Part shown: in pieces, positions 45,750 through 55,109 of the stretch
How the letters are laid out: each line of letters starts with the position of its first letter
How positions within the stretch are numbered: the stretch's first letter is position 1
Assembly: GCA_019751815.1 (NCBI GenBank)
Contig: JAIEMW010000001.1
Span: 194,197 to 258,196, forward strand
Source of the DNA: Cyanobacteriota bacterium
GTDB lineage: Bacteria > Cyanobacteriota > Vampirovibrionia > Vampirovibrionales > Vampirovibrionaceae
Direction: 5' to 3'
DNA length: 64,000 nt
The notes under the pieces: model-generated
What the model saw: the letters and a program-made list of their open reading frames with translations, nothing else
What the model was told of the DNA's origin: nothing
Databases searched by the model: none
Translations under genes and position numbers: made by a program

Positions 45750-46028
45750 AAACGGGTGACCCTATTTGATTAGTCCAGGCTTCAAGTAACTCGAATCGCG
45801 AACAGTGTTGCATAAGCACCTGATGTTTTGTTCGCTGACAACCATTCCCCTCTTAACAATAGAGTTTTACCCCAATCGGGTGCAGATGACCAGAACTGCT
45901 AGCAGAGAAAGGGCTGCGGTGACACCTGCCTTCCATCCATTCGGCAGATTCACAAACCTGCTATCGATTACATGGGGAAGCCACTTCAGAAAAAAGATAA
46001 TATTGTTACATTACATGTGTAGAGAGGA

Positions 46029-48182
46029 CTATGAAGTGATGAGAGAGATAAGTTGGTTTTCGACTAAAAACGCTTTCAGCACTTCGGGATCTTCTGTCTG
46101 CTGATAGCATTGAGTCCCCCGACAAATTTGAACAGTGGCTCGATCTGAAGTGGGTGAAGAGGGTTTCGTTCCAGAAGTCTCAAGCAATAATAGCCGAGAA
46201 GCGGCGCGGCTGTTCGCGGACCGCTGGCATTTTTCAATAACTTCTGCAAACGGTGTTGAGGAATCAGTACTATTTGCAACATGTAGAACCCACGGTGGGT
46301 TTAGCCACTGATGAAGAGCGACTCCGAGAGCTGAATGATAGAGTGAAGGCTTAGAGTTGATCTTAAGAAAATAGCCGAGACCCTTTTCCACACTGGCCTG
46401 ATACTGTGAATCTTGTGTCAGCCAGAATAAGTCATTTAGACCCTGAAGGGCGATTCCGTTTGCGCTACTGGAAGGTGTATCATTACTGGGTTTTCTGGAT
46501 ATCCTCAATAATCCCAAAGTATCAGACGTTTTGGATGATTGTGCAATATCGAAAAAGCCTCCTGCCGCTGAGTCTTCAAACTGGGCGATGAGGTAATCAC
46601 CCAGATGTTTTGCTTCCTCAAGATAACAGGGTTTTAGCGTGGCTTGATACATAGTTAGACAAGCTTGAAGCAGGAAGGCGACATCTTCTAAAAAGGCGGG
46701 AACTCCTGGGCTATGGAGTACTTGAAGTTCGTTTAAATTTAAATCTGCACGTTTCAGATGGGCATCTAAAATACGATCCAAACTTTTTTGCGAAATACTC
46801 AGCCAGTCAGGACGCTCAAACACGACTGCCGCTTGTGTGATAGCGGTAATTAGCATTCCGTTCCAATGGGTGTAGAGGCTGCTATCAATAAAGGGGATGG
46901 GCCGTTTTTTTCTCGCAGAGAGTAGAATCTGGGTTATTGTGTCTATCTTTTTCTCAGCTTCTTCTTGCGAAACACAAAAATGTTCTGCCATTTGGGTCAG
47001 TGTTTTGGCCTGTTTGAGTACACAACGACCAAGTCGTTCGTGCATATCACCGGCATCATGTAAACCAAAATACAAAACCGTCCAACGGGCTAATTCAGCG
47101 GGTAAAACATTGTCAGACTCTAGCTGTTTTATTTCAGAAAGGGTCCAGGTAAAGTGGTCTCCGTCATCTTCCAAATCAATATCAGCATCCTGAGAGGCAA
47201 AAAAACCACCCGCCGATAAATCACATAAATCTCTCAGCACCCACTCAACGCTTTGGGAAACAGTGCGGGCATAATTCTTTTTATCGGCAGAATTATCCGT
47301 GGAAAGATAAGCCTGTGTATATACTTGTATGGCTTCAGCATTGTCATAAGCCATTTTCTCAAAATGGGGCACATGCCAGTGGCGGTCCACTGAATACCGG
47401 TGAAATCCACCAGCCAATTGGTCGTAGACCCCACCAGCTTTCATCGCGTTTAATACGGCATAAGCCATATTATTGTGAGGGGAGTCAAAATTTAAAAGCA
47501 GCATGATCGTGCTGAAATGTGGAAATTTGGGTTGGGTGCCAAACCCCGGATAATCAGCATCGTAAGCTTGATGACAAGAATCCAAAATGGCATTTAAAAA
47601 CGCAGAAGACTCCGTTTTCAATGAGTGAGTTTGTTGTTCGTTGTTTTCGATAAAGGCCCCTAAATCAGCGCTGTCTTGAAAAACTGATTTTAAATGCGCT
47701 TCTAAATGTGCGGCTTGATGAAACACATCGGCTTTTTTCTCATGATAAGTCTGATGAATCTTTTGCAATAAATTTTTCATCACGTGTGGTGGAAAGTAGG
47801 TTCCCCCGTAAATTAACTGACCTTCATAGGTGAGAAATCCGGTGAGTGGCCACCCACCATGGCCGGTCAGAGAGACCACCAATTGTTGATACCGTGCATC
47901 GACATCGGGACGCTGATCCCGGTCGACTTTGACCGGAATAAAATGGGCATTGATTAGGGCAGCAATTTCTTCATTTTCATAGGATTCCCGGTCAATCACA
48001 TGGCACCAGTGGCACCAGACAGCACCAATATCCAAGAGAATGGGTTTATCTTCTGCCTTTGCTTTGGCAAAAGCCTCATCAGAAAATTCCATCCACGCAA
48101 TAGGCTGGTGAGCTGCGCTGCGGAGGTAAGCACTGCGAGAAAACTGAAGTTGATTGTGAGAAATCGAGTCAATGGCGGGCAT
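46029..48182 (-). CDS. DUF255 thioredoxin-like protein (YyaL/SSP411 family)
   Basis: The 717-residue protein begins with a thioredoxin-like DUF255 domain: 'PIAWMEFSDEAFAKAKAEDKPILLDIG' then C57-H-W-C60 in 'WCHWCHVI', and 'VDRDQRPDVD' plus 'GHGGWPLTGFLT'. A six-hairpin glycosidase-like alpha/alpha barrel follows, with 'YDQLAGGFHRYSVD' near 255 and 'HFEKMAYDNA' near 275. The family has no settled function and is related to N-acylglucosamine epimerase-type barrels. It may act on a sugar-linked thiol substrate, which is inference. Confidence 0.88.
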   Translation of the reverse strand: MPAIDSISHNQLQFSRSAYLRSAAHQPIAWMEFSDEAFAKAKAEDKPILLDIGAVWCHWCHVIDRESYENEEIAALINAHFIPVKVDRDQRPDVDARYQQLVVSLTGHGGWPLTGFLTYEGQLIYGGTYFPPHVMKNLLQKIHQTYHEKKADVFHQAAHLEAHLKSVFQDSADLGAFIENNEQQTHSLKTESSAFLNAILDSCHQAYDADYPGFGTQPKFPHFSTIMLLLNFDSPHNNMAYAVLNAMKAGGVYDQLAGGFHRYSVDRHWHVPHFEKMAYDNAEAIQVYTQAYLSTDNSADKKNYARTVSQSVEWVLRDLCDLSAGGFFASQDADIDLEDDGDHFTWTLSEIKQLESDNVLPAELARWTVLYFGLHDAGDMHERLGRCVLKQAKTLTQMAEHFCVSQEEAEKKIDTITQILLSARKKRPIPFIDSSLYTHWNGMLITAITQAAVVFERPDWLSISQKSLDRILDAHLKRADLNLNELQVLHSPGVPAFLEDVAFLLQACLTMYQATLKPCYLEEAKHLGDYLIAQFEDSAAGGFFDIAQSSKTSDTLGLLRISRKPSNDTPSSSANGIALQGLNDLFWLTQDSQYQASVEKGLGYFLKINSKPSLYHSALGVALHQWLNPPWVLHVANSTDSSTPFAEVIEKCQRSANSRAASRLLLLETSGTKPSSPTSDRATVQICRGTQCYQQTEDPEVLKAFLVENQLISLITS

Positions 48183-48215
48183 CAGGACAAGGCTTTCTAT
48201 TGCATTTTAATAAGG

Positions 48216-48395
48216 TTAATCTTGAATGACAATGACATCGACGGGGCAGGCCTTAGAGGCCTCTCGACATGCATCTTCATTTCCGGGAATTTGACTGTTA
48301 TCTGCAATGGATGTGTCAATCACGGTAAACACTTCGGGGCAAATGGATTCACAGACCCCGCAGGTAATACAGCCAGGAACAATTGAAACTTGCAT
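48216..48395 (-). CDS. Small 4Fe-4S ferredoxin (59 residues)
   Basis: The translated frame reads MQVSIVPGCITCGVCESICP near the start, then 'EVFTVIDTSI', then 'CREASKACPVDVIVIQD'. Cysteines C9, C12, C15 and C19 give the C-x2-C-x2-C-x3-C-P motif, with C43 and C50-P near the end. This is the monocluster ferredoxin type of about 60 residues. It sits between DUF255 and mrp on the same strand. It would carry electrons to or from Fe-S enzymes. Confidence 0.9.
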   Translation of the reverse strand: MQVSIVPGCITCGVCESICPEVFTVIDTSIADNSQIPGNEDACREASKACPVDVIVIQD

Positions 48396-48427
48396 AGCGA
48401 ATCTAAATCACGCTGTAAGAAGTATTG

Positions 48428-49564
48428 CTAGGAAACACTGGCGGTCGCAGCTGAAGGAGCCACTTCAGTATTTGTCGCAAAGCCCATTTCGCAGATTTTG
48501 GCAACCACCTGGTTGGTAATGTCGTTAAATAGTAAGCTTTGTTCCGATTCGGGTTCGGCGATCACAATGGGACGTCCTTCATCAGCATAAGCGCGAAGGG
48601 AACCACGCAGTGGTAATGCGCCCAAGAAGGGGACGTTTAATTGCTTAGCGGCAGCTTCTCCACCACCGTGACCAAAAATATCATCCCGCTCATCACAGTG
48701 AGGGCAGCGGTAATAGCTCATGTTTTCGACAATACCAAATACAGGGATATTGGCGTTGGTAAACATGGCCAGTCCTTTTCGGCTGTCCAGTAGGGCGACA
48801 TCTTGAGGCGTTGTCACAATAATCGCACCCACCACAGGGGTCGCTTGAACAATCGTCAGTTGCGCATCCCCGGTTCCGGGTGGGAGATCGATCAAGAGGT
48901 AATCTAATTCACCCCAGTCTGTGTCAGATAAAAACTGTCGAATCACTCTGTCTAAGAGCGGGCCGCGCCAGACGACGGGTTGATCGTCTTTGACTAAGAA
49001 AGCCATACTCATCACTTTAACGCCGTAATTTTCGGCGGGTTTAATTTTCCCGGATTCTGTACCACTCACACGGTTAGACCCAGTCAGTCCCATCATCAAT
49101 GGAACGTTGGGTCCGTAAATATCCGCATCCACAATCCCTACTTTGGCCCCACGCCGGGCAAGCGTACAGGCAATGTTGACAGTGACGGTGGACTTTCCCA
49201 CGCCGCCTTTACCGCTTGAGACCGCAATCACGTTTTTGATACCAGGTATGGGTTCTCGCTCGGGGACTCGGGCGGCCAGTGTGCGACCGGAAATTTCTAC
49301 GGTCACTTCGTTCACCCCTGGAATGGCTGCAACCGCATCTTGAGCTTCTTTTTTAATCCCGTCTTTCAGTGGACACGCAGTTGTCGTCAGTACGAGCTCA
49401 AAGGCCACATTGCCCCCACAAATACGGAGGCCTTGAACCATTCCGAGACTGGTCAGACTTTTGTGCAGTTCAGGATCCTTCACGTGGGAGAGTGCGGCGA
49501 GCACCATTTCTTCTGTTACGTCATTGCTGGAGAGTTGATTTTGGGGAGTAGAAGCGTCCATCAC
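48428..49564 (-). CDS. mrp: Mrp/NBP35 family Fe-S cluster carrier ATPase
   Basis: The 378-residue protein has an N-terminal MIP18-like domain (residues 15-95, with 'VKDPELHKSLTSLGMV' and 'TTTACPLKDG') fused to a ParA-like ATPase. The P-loop is SSGKGGVGKST at 116-127, and the C-P-x-C motif for cluster binding is 'YRCPHCDE' near residue 280. It loads or delivers Fe-S clusters to target enzymes. It lies next to a ferredoxin, consistent with Fe-S work. The ATG at 49564 is followed by a second at codon 2. Confidence 0.92.
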   Translation of the reverse strand: MMDASTPQNQLSSNDVTEEMVLAALSHVKDPELHKSLTSLGMVQGLRICGGNVAFELVLTTTACPLKDGIKKEAQDAVAAIPGVNEVTVEISGRTLAARVPEREPIPGIKNVIAVSSGKGGVGKSTVTVNIACTLARRGAKVGIVDADIYGPNVPLMMGLTGSNRVSGTESGKIKPAENYGVKVMSMAFLVKDDQPVVWRGPLLDRVIRQFLSDTDWGELDYLLIDLPPGTGDAQLTIVQATPVVGAIIVTTPQDVALLDSRKGLAMFTNANIPVFGIVENMSYYRCPHCDERDDIFGHGGGEAAAKQLNVPFLGALPLRGSLRAYADEGRPIVIAEPESEQSLLFNDITNQVVAKICEMGFATNTEVAPSAATASVS

Positions 49565-49655
49565 TGCGGTTCCTTTTAGTCTGGGTTAGTTTGAGATAGT
49601 ACTTTAAAAAAGACAAAAAATGAGAAAAATTGCTTAATCTCAAGGGCATTCGGGA

Positions 49656-50000
49656 TTATACAGAGGGTTTTTCAAGCATTCCAGGCCAGGAGGCCATTCC
49701 CTCACTGAGATTGGTTAGTTTTTTGAAGCCCAACTGATCCAGATAACAGGCGGCATCCAAGCTGCGCACCCCATGCTGACAGATTAGGTAGGTTTCTTTA
49801 TCCGGGTCGAGTTCCGTAAATCGCTGCGGTAGTTCGTGCATAGGCAGGGCCATCGCCCCGGGGATCATCCCCAGATAGTGATGTTCTTCACGTGTTCTGA
49901 CATCCAGCACTTGCCATTCCCGGGGGATCTCTCCCTGGAGACTTTCTAGGCGTTTGCAGAAGTCGTGAACACTCATTTCTTGTATATCCGGAAGGCCCAT
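49656..50000 (-). CDS. Rhodanese-domain protein
   Basis: The 114-residue single-domain rhodanese has the catalytic cysteine C74 in the active-site loop 'ICQHGVRS', with 'VLDVRTREEHHYLGMIPGA' as the family's first block. It likely moves sulfane sulfur. It is small, cytoplasmic, and lies upstream of mrp, downstream of ahpC, on the same strand. The loop CQHGVR matches the GlpE/PspE-like group. Confidence 0.85.
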   Translation of the reverse strand: MGLPDIQEMSVHDFCKRLESLQGEIPREWQVLDVRTREEHHYLGMIPGAMALPMHELPQRFTELDPDKETYLICQHGVRSLDAACYLDQLGFKKLTNLSEGMASWPGMLEKPSV

Positions 50001-50028
50001 AATGAAATCTTGTCCTGCTATTAGAGAT

Positions 50029-50063
50029 CAGCCGGCTGTGTGGAGATGTCCATCAGCCGGCTG
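50029..50063. repeat. Twin CAGCCGGCTG palindromes
   Basis: The self-complementary 10-mer CAGCCGGCTG occurs at 50029-50038 and at 50054-50063, flanked by T and A to pair as TCAGCCGGCTG...CAGCCGGCTGA. They could be the hairpin that ends ahpC or two operator half-sites 25 bases apart upstream of the rhodanese gene. Confidence 0.7.
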
Positions 50064-50088
50064 AAATTCAGTCAGTAATCAGAAAAAA

Positions 50089-50613
50089 CTAGGCTTTGCC
50101 TAAGGTGGGTTGGCCTGGTTTCCAGCCGACTGGGCAGAGTTCGCCGGTTTGGAACGCTTGGACGATGCGCAGAATTTCTTCGACGTTACGGCCAACGGTC
50201 AAATCGTTCACCACATAGCTACGCAGCACGCCTTCTGGATCGATCAAGAAGACGCCACGCAGGCTGATGCCTTTTTCTTCAAGCAGCACACCGTAGTCAC
50301 GGCTGATGCGGTGGTTGATATCAGAAATCAATGGGTAGTTGATGGTACCCAGAGCGCCTTCGCTCCAAGCTTTGTGGGAGTAAACGCTGTCCACACTGCA
50401 ACCGAGAATTTCGGCGTTCAGTTTGTTGAATTCAGCAATTTTCTCGCTGAACCCTTGAATTTCGGTAGGGCAGACGAAGGTGAAATCCAATGGGTAGAAG
50501 AAGAGAACAACCCATTTACCGCGGTAGTCGCGTAAGGAAACTTCTTTGATTTCGCCTTTGGTAAAAGCGGCAGAGGTAAACTCGGGCGCTGGTTTGCCGA
50601 TTTGAGGTGCCAT
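50089..50613 (-). CDS. 2-Cys peroxiredoxin (AhpC/Prx1 group)
   Basis: The 174-residue peroxiredoxin has the peroxidatic cysteine C48 in 'DFTFVCPTE' and the resolving cysteine C160 in '[11 protein letters not shown]', both with the typical Pro-Val context. The GGLG motif reads 'GALG' and there is no YF tail, so the enzyme should be resistant to overoxidation. It reduces peroxides with electrons from thioredoxin or AhpF. It is transcribed toward the rhodanese gene. Confidence 0.92.
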   Translation of the reverse strand: MAPQIGKPAPEFTSAAFTKGEIKEVSLRDYRGKWVVLFFYPLDFTFVCPTEIQGFSEKIAEFNKLNAEILGCSVDSVYSHKAWSEGALGTINYPLISDINHRISRDYGVLLEEKGISLRGVFLIDPEGVLRSYVVNDLTVGRNVEEILRIVQAFQTGELCPVGWKPGQPTLGKA

Positions 50614-50797
50614 AGTCTGAGTGACTCCTATCTATTGCTGTTTCGGGTAACGGATAAGATAAACTGGACATTAACGAGTTTCATTCGTTGAGTAAACTTC
50701 GCTGGGTATACAAGATTCTTGTCTGAAGGGAATCTCACTGCAGCGAATATAGAGCGAAGATGCTGAAATTTCAAGAGCTGTCTTTCTGAAAAGGGGG

Positions 50798-51790
50798 TTA
50801 CTCAGAAAGAAAAGCCCTCTCATAGGCGGCATTCCGGTAAGGCAAGGCAGCAACGGTTCCCTCTGCCTGTACCTTGAGTCCAGAAACCACTGAAGCCAGG
50901 CGAGCACAGTCAATTAAGCTACGTTGCTCTGCGAGACCATGGAGAAAGCCGCCGTTAAAGGCATCCCCTGCACCAACCGGATGAATTAGCTCGGTATTAT
51001 CCACAGGCAGAGCTGGGACATGTTCGATTTGCTTTTTATAACCCAGATAACAGCCATCAGAACCGGCTTTTACCACAACCAATTTGATGTTTTTGAACGA
51101 GAAAAACTCAATAATTTGACTGGGCTTGGAAAAACCAATCAGTGGTTGTGTGTCTCCAGGAGTGGAAGTAAGAATAATATCCACATAGGGCAGCAATGCA
51201 TTCATGGCATCGTAGGCTTCCGCTTCATTTCGCCAGAGTTTAGCCCGGTAATTGGGATCAAAGGCAGTCATGACATTGTTTTCTTTTGCGATTTTAAAGG
51301 CCTTGAGAATTGCTTTGCGAGTTTCGCCTGAAAGACTGAGACTCACCCCGGTACTAAAAAGAATTTTGCTTTGCTGAACAGCCTTGATGGGGATGTGGGA
51401 CTCGTTTAATAAACTAGCCGCACTGCCTTTTCGGTAGTAATAAAAACGAGGATCGGGCTGTTCAGGATGTGAATCAAAACAGAAATAGACCCCAGTAAAC
51501 CCTGAGGCCAGGGTTTTGATCCAATCCGTATGAATTTTTTCCTGTCTTAACGTTTGTAAGAGGGCATTAGCAAAGGGGTCTTGCCCGACGGCAGAAATAA
51601 AGCCAACTTGAGATCCCAGTCGAGCAGCGGCAACTGCAGTATTGTAGGCATCACCGGCAAAGCCAAAGGAAAACATTTTTCCCGAAAAATTTTCAGGAGC
51701 CTGCTTGGTATTTGTTTGAGGAAAAGGGCTTTGAACATTGGCAGAGAGTTCTGCCATGGCCTCTCCAATCGTTAAGATATCCATTCTCAT
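50798..51790 (-). CDS. kdgK: PfkB-family sugar kinase, probable 2-keto-3-deoxygluconate kinase
   Basis: The 330-residue ribokinase-type enzyme begins 'MRMDILTIGEAMAEL', has 'FGFAGDAYNTAVAAARLG' near 40-60 and the anion-hole motif 'HPVGAGDAFNGGFLHG' near 275-290, with the catalytic Asp. I set the start at 51790, where ATG overlaps the dehydratase stop (ATGA). The frame remains open to 51883, but those residues are unlike the family. The KDG substrate is inferred from its neighbours, a sugar-acid dehydratase and a KDPG aldolase. Confidence 0.82.
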   Translation of the reverse strand: MRMDILTIGEAMAELSANVQSPFPQTNTKQAPENFSGKMFSFGFAGDAYNTAVAAARLGSQVGFISAVGQDPFANALLQTLRQEKIHTDWIKTLASGFTGVYFCFDSHPEQPDPRFYYYRKGSAASLLNESHIPIKAVQQSKILFSTGVSLSLSGETRKAILKAFKIAKENNVMTAFDPNYRAKLWRNEAEAYDAMNALLPYVDIILTSTPGDTQPLIGFSKPSQIIEFFSFKNIKLVVVKAGSDGCYLGYKKQIEHVPALPVDNTELIHPVGAGDAFNGGFLHGLAEQRSLIDCARLASVVSGLKVQAEGTVAALPYRNAAYERAFLSE

Positions 51791-53508
51791 TGAGACAATC
51801 CCCCTCCACGACTGGCAGGTTGTGCATTTTTGGTGTAAATCCCTAACATGCCTTGGGTGTATTTTCGTTTGGGTGGCTCCCACAGAGTAGCGCGCTCTTT
51901 TAGCAGAGCAGCCGCTTGGTTAGGTGAAAGGGGTGACTCAGCAGTTCCGGCTAAATCCAGTCGCGACGAGGTTAAATTGACGGTGATTTGATCTCCTTCT
52001 TGCAAGAACGCAATAGGACCACCGTCTTGCGCTTCTGGAGAAACATGGCCAATGGCGGGCCCCCTTGTGGCACCAGAGAAACGACCGTCAGTAATCAGGC
52101 ACGTACTGGTTGCAAGTAGTGGGTTGGAGGCGATGGCCTCAGTGAGATAAAACTGCTCCGGCATACCGGTGGCTCTGGGCCCTTCATAGCGAATCACTAG
52201 CACATCCCCTGGGTTTATTTTGCCTTGATAAACGGCTTCAAGCGCGTCTGCTTGCCGATTGAATACCCGTGCTTTTCCGGTAAATTCTGTCATTTCTTTC
52301 ATAGCGGACACTTTCAGGACGGCCCCTTCTGGGGCGATATTTCCAAAGAGAATTTGAATCGCCCCTCTCGGACGAATGGGCGATTCAATCGGCAAAATGA
52401 GATCGCGGACAGTCGCCCCGTAGTTGCTGAGAAAGCGCGGCATATTCTCAAAATGCCCCATTCTTTCTAAGATATCCAGATTTTCCTGCCAGCTTAATCC
52501 AGTCACGGTGAGCGCATCTAGCCTGAGAAAGGGGGCCAGTTCTTTCATGAGTCGTGGTATGCCGCCGGCGTACCACAGCATATTGCAGTTGAATTTCCCG
52601 GAGGGTTTCAGGTTTAAAATAAACGGCACACGGGCGTTAATCTCGTTAATCATCTCGTACGAAAATGGAATCCCGGCCTCTAAAGCCATTGCAGCCAGAT
52701 GAATGAGGGCATTGGTGGAACCTCCTGTTGCCGCGTGCACCACCAAGGCGTTGTATAAAGCATCTGGGGTGAAAATTTTATCAACGGTGAGCCCCTCTTG
52801 AATGAGTTCGGAAATGCGCTCTCCTGCACTTGTGGCTGCTTGTTTGAGCGCGTTGAGATGCGAAGGAATAAGCGCACTAACAGGTTGAGCAAAGCCCATC
52901 ACTTCAGATAGCATCTGCATCGTGGCTGCGGTGCCAAAAAACGCACAAGAGCCAGTACTGGGGCAGGCTCCCTGGCGAAGGAATTCAAAAGCTGCTTCAT
53001 CTAACTCTCCGCGGCGCTTTTGAGCATACGCAGTGCCTACCCCTTCCAGCGTGCTACCGTCTGGTCCAGAGTCCATCACGCCCCCTGGCACAACAATACT
53101 GGGTCTATTTAGTCGAACCGCCGCGATTAAATGGGCAGGCAGTGATTTATCGCAGCCAGAGAGAAAGACAATGCCGTCAAAATGACCGGCGTTGGCATGC
53201 ATTTCCGATGCCATCACCATCACTTCTCGTGAGGGCAATGAATAATCCATACCCGCTGTGCCTTGGGCAATACCGTCACAGATATCTGTGCAAGTGTAGT
53301 GTGCATGTGCTGCACCAGAGGTAATCACCCCTTTTTCAACATATTTAGATAACTCTCCTAGATGCTTGGAGCCCGGGTGAGAATCGCCTGCTGTTGTTTC
53401 AATCAACACCCAGGCTTGATCGGTATCGCGCCGGCTCCAGCCACAGCCCATTCTCAGAGAATCAGCTTCTGGGGATTGCTCGCGCCGGGTTTTGCTGAGT
53501 AAGGTCAT
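51787..53508 (-). CDS. IlvD/Edd-family sugar-acid dehydratase
   Basis: The 573-residue dehydratase has the Fe-S-binding cysteines in 'HYTCTDICDG', 'LSGCDKSLPAH' and 'ACPSTGSCAFFGTA', and 'ITDGRFSGATRGPAIGHVSPEA' near residue 480, the loop common to Edd, IlvD and YjhG-like enzymes. The YjhG-type 'GMPEQFYLTEAIASNP' fits a sugar-acid dehydratase such as gluconate, xylonate or galactonate dehydratase more than dihydroxyacid dehydratase. Its ATG overlaps the aldolase stop by four bases, and its stop overlaps the kinase start. Confidence 0.85.
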   Translation of the reverse strand: MTLLSKTRREQSPEADSLRMGCGWSRRDTDQAWVLIETTAGDSHPGSKHLGELSKYVEKGVITSGAAHAHYTCTDICDGIAQGTAGMDYSLPSREVMVMASEMHANAGHFDGIVFLSGCDKSLPAHLIAAVRLNRPSIVVPGGVMDSGPDGSTLEGVGTAYAQKRRGELDEAAFEFLRQGACPSTGSCAFFGTAATMQMLSEVMGFAQPVSALIPSHLNALKQAATSAGERISELIQEGLTVDKIFTPDALYNALVVHAATGGSTNALIHLAAMALEAGIPFSYEMINEINARVPFILNLKPSGKFNCNMLWYAGGIPRLMKELAPFLRLDALTVTGLSWQENLDILERMGHFENMPRFLSNYGATVRDLILPIESPIRPRGAIQILFGNIAPEGAVLKVSAMKEMTEFTGKARVFNRQADALEAVYQGKINPGDVLVIRYEGPRATGMPEQFYLTEAIASNPLLATSTCLITDGRFSGATRGPAIGHVSPEAQDGGPIAFLQEGDQITVNLTSSRLDLAGTAESPLSPNQAAALLKERATLWEPPKRKYTQGMLGIYTKNAQPASRGGGLSQ

Positions 53509-54191
53509 ACGGTAGCCCTATCTAGTATGGGTTCGAGTACTTTTTTCAAAGCGGCGGTATCTTCAGCTTTTAGGCATCCGGGCGGGAGTAACTGGGAACC
53601 AAGCCCTACGGCAAAGGCACCTGCTTTGAGATAGGTGTGGTAATCACTGGGAATAATTCCCCCGGTGGGAATGACTTTGAGAGAGGGCATCGGCGCCAAG
53701 ATACTTTTGATGTAGTCCACCCCACCCAGCGTGTTGGCGGGAAACACTTTCACCACGGGACAACCCAGTTTGTGGGCGTGATAAATTTCACTGGGCGTAG
53801 CCGCACCCGGAATCAGCAGTGTGTTATGGTTCTGGGCAAATTCCAGAAGGTCTGTATCAAGGACAGGAGAGACCAAAAAATCTGCCCCGGCGGCCATCGC
53901 ATCGGTGAAATGCTGGAGTGAAAGAATAGAGCCCGCTCCAATCAGACAGTCCTTTGCTTTTTCTGCGCTGTCTCGGTAATCGCATAGTGCCGAAATCAAT
54001 GCCAAGGCACCCGGGGTCGTAAGCGTGATTTCCACATGAGGCACCCCGAGATCGATCAAGGTTTTTCCGAGCCAAAATAGCGAAGGTTTAAAATCACACG
54101 ACTCGGCGTTTTTACCCCGAATAATCGCGATGAGTGGACGCTCTTGCAGCGAGGTTAACAGGTTTGAGTTTGTTTGAGCGGTGAGTTGCAT
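53505..54191 (-). CDS. KDPG/KDPGal-family aldolase (Eda-type)
   Basis: The 228-residue class-I aldolase has the Schiff-base Lys in 'PVVKVFPANTLGG', 'HVEITLTTPGAL' with the catalytic Glu, and 'IPTGGIIPSDYHTYLKAGAFAVGLG' near 170-195. It cleaves 2-keto-3-deoxy-6-phosphogluconate (or its galactonate epimer) into pyruvate and glyceraldehyde 3-phosphate. It heads the aldolase-dehydratase-kinase operon. All three genes are linked by four-base overlaps. Confidence 0.9.
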   Translation of the reverse strand: MQLTAQTNSNLLTSLQERPLIAIIRGKNAESCDFKPSLFWLGKTLIDLGVPHVEITLTTPGALALISALCDYRDSAEKAKDCLIGAGSILSLQHFTDAMAAGADFLVSPVLDTDLLEFAQNHNTLLIPGAATPSEIYHAHKLGCPVVKVFPANTLGGVDYIKSILAPMPSLKVIPTGGIIPSDYHTYLKAGAFAVGLGSQLLPPGCLKAEDTAALKKVLEPILDRATV

Positions 54192-54225
54192 CAGAACCGT
54201 TTTGCCTTCTTAATATCAGGGCTTA

Positions 54226-54927
54226 TTATAGCGCGCGCAAAACCGCTCTGGCCATGGCGCCATCCCCCTGATGAATTTTTAAGGGGAGACAAAGCAACTC
54301 ATACCATCCTGGCACGATATCCCCCAGATAAATCCCTTCCAGTATATAGATTCCTGCTTGGATCAGTGCATGATGGGTTGGGGCCCCGTTGACGTCATAG
54401 CCCTCTACGGAAAGATAATCAATCCCAACGAGAGAGATACCCCATTTCTCCAGGACAGGCACGCAGTTGGGGTTTAGATGACAAAATTCGGGGTTAAAGG
54501 CGTTTTTAAACCAAGGCGTGTCTGAGTTTTTTGTTTTTAAAAGTAGGCGCTGTCCTCGTAAAGCGTGAATGTCGAGGTCTAACATGCCGGTAATACTCTG
54601 TTCAAGAAGGGGGCCGGTGATTTCTTTGACACTCGGGATGCTCACCACCAAGGCCTTGCCCAGATACGGCGACAAATCCATTTCATCCAGGGAGCCTTTG
54701 GCCGGATTGAAGTGAGAAAATGCATCCACATGGGTCCCTGTGTGGCTCCCCAGCGTGAGTGTTCGGACTGTAGCCGGGTCTCCTTTACTAACATCTAAGG
54801 TGGTTTCAATCTGGATGGGTGGGTCTCCTGGCCACTGGACCATCCCCGATTGAATGGGAATGGAAATATCAAAGAGGCTTTTATCCGAATGTCTACCAGA
54901 AGACAAAGGCTGAGACTGATGGTTCAA
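54226..54927 (-). CDS. Cyclase-family hydrolase (KynB-like)
   Basis: The 233-residue protein has the metal-binding motif HxGTHxDxxxH in 'SHTGTHVDAFSHF' near residue 70, as in bacterial kynurenine formamidase and related cyclases. 'FDISIPIQSGMVQWPGDPP' begins the domain. I chose TTG at 54925-54927, which has AAGGAA six bases upstream. The frame stays open to 55029, but the extra residues look non-family and aromatic. It starts 34 bases upstream of the aldolase gene. A second family member lies at 61819. Confidence 0.78.
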   Translation of the reverse strand: MNHQSQPLSSGRHSDKSLFDISIPIQSGMVQWPGDPPIQIETTLDVSKGDPATVRTLTLGSHTGTHVDAFSHFNPAKGSLDEMDLSPYLGKALVVSIPSVKEITGPLLEQSITGMLDLDIHALRGQRLLLKTKNSDTPWFKNAFNPEFCHLNPNCVPVLEKWGISLVGIDYLSVEGYDVNGAPTHHALIQAGIYILEGIYLGDIVPGWYELLCLPLKIHQGDGAMARAVLRAL

Positions 54928-55109
54928 AGGAATTTCCTTAAGACGAGTTATAGAATATGTAACATTTCTAATAACTAAGTGTTGGAGAACCCTCAAGCTT
55001 TTATACCAAACGGTCGATAAAAAAAACACGGAGATTAAAAACTGGGGTAAACACCAGATTTATTCTCGCAATAGATCATAACAACTCAGTCAGGTTAGTA
55101 CACCGTGAA

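Noticed and set aside
45866..46007. Possible minus-strand micro-protein with a hydrophobic stretch before the SseB-like gene
   Set aside because: It lacks an ATG start and a ribosome-binding site; only GTG, CTG or ATT could begin it. I see nothing else in the 279-base gap at 45750-46028.
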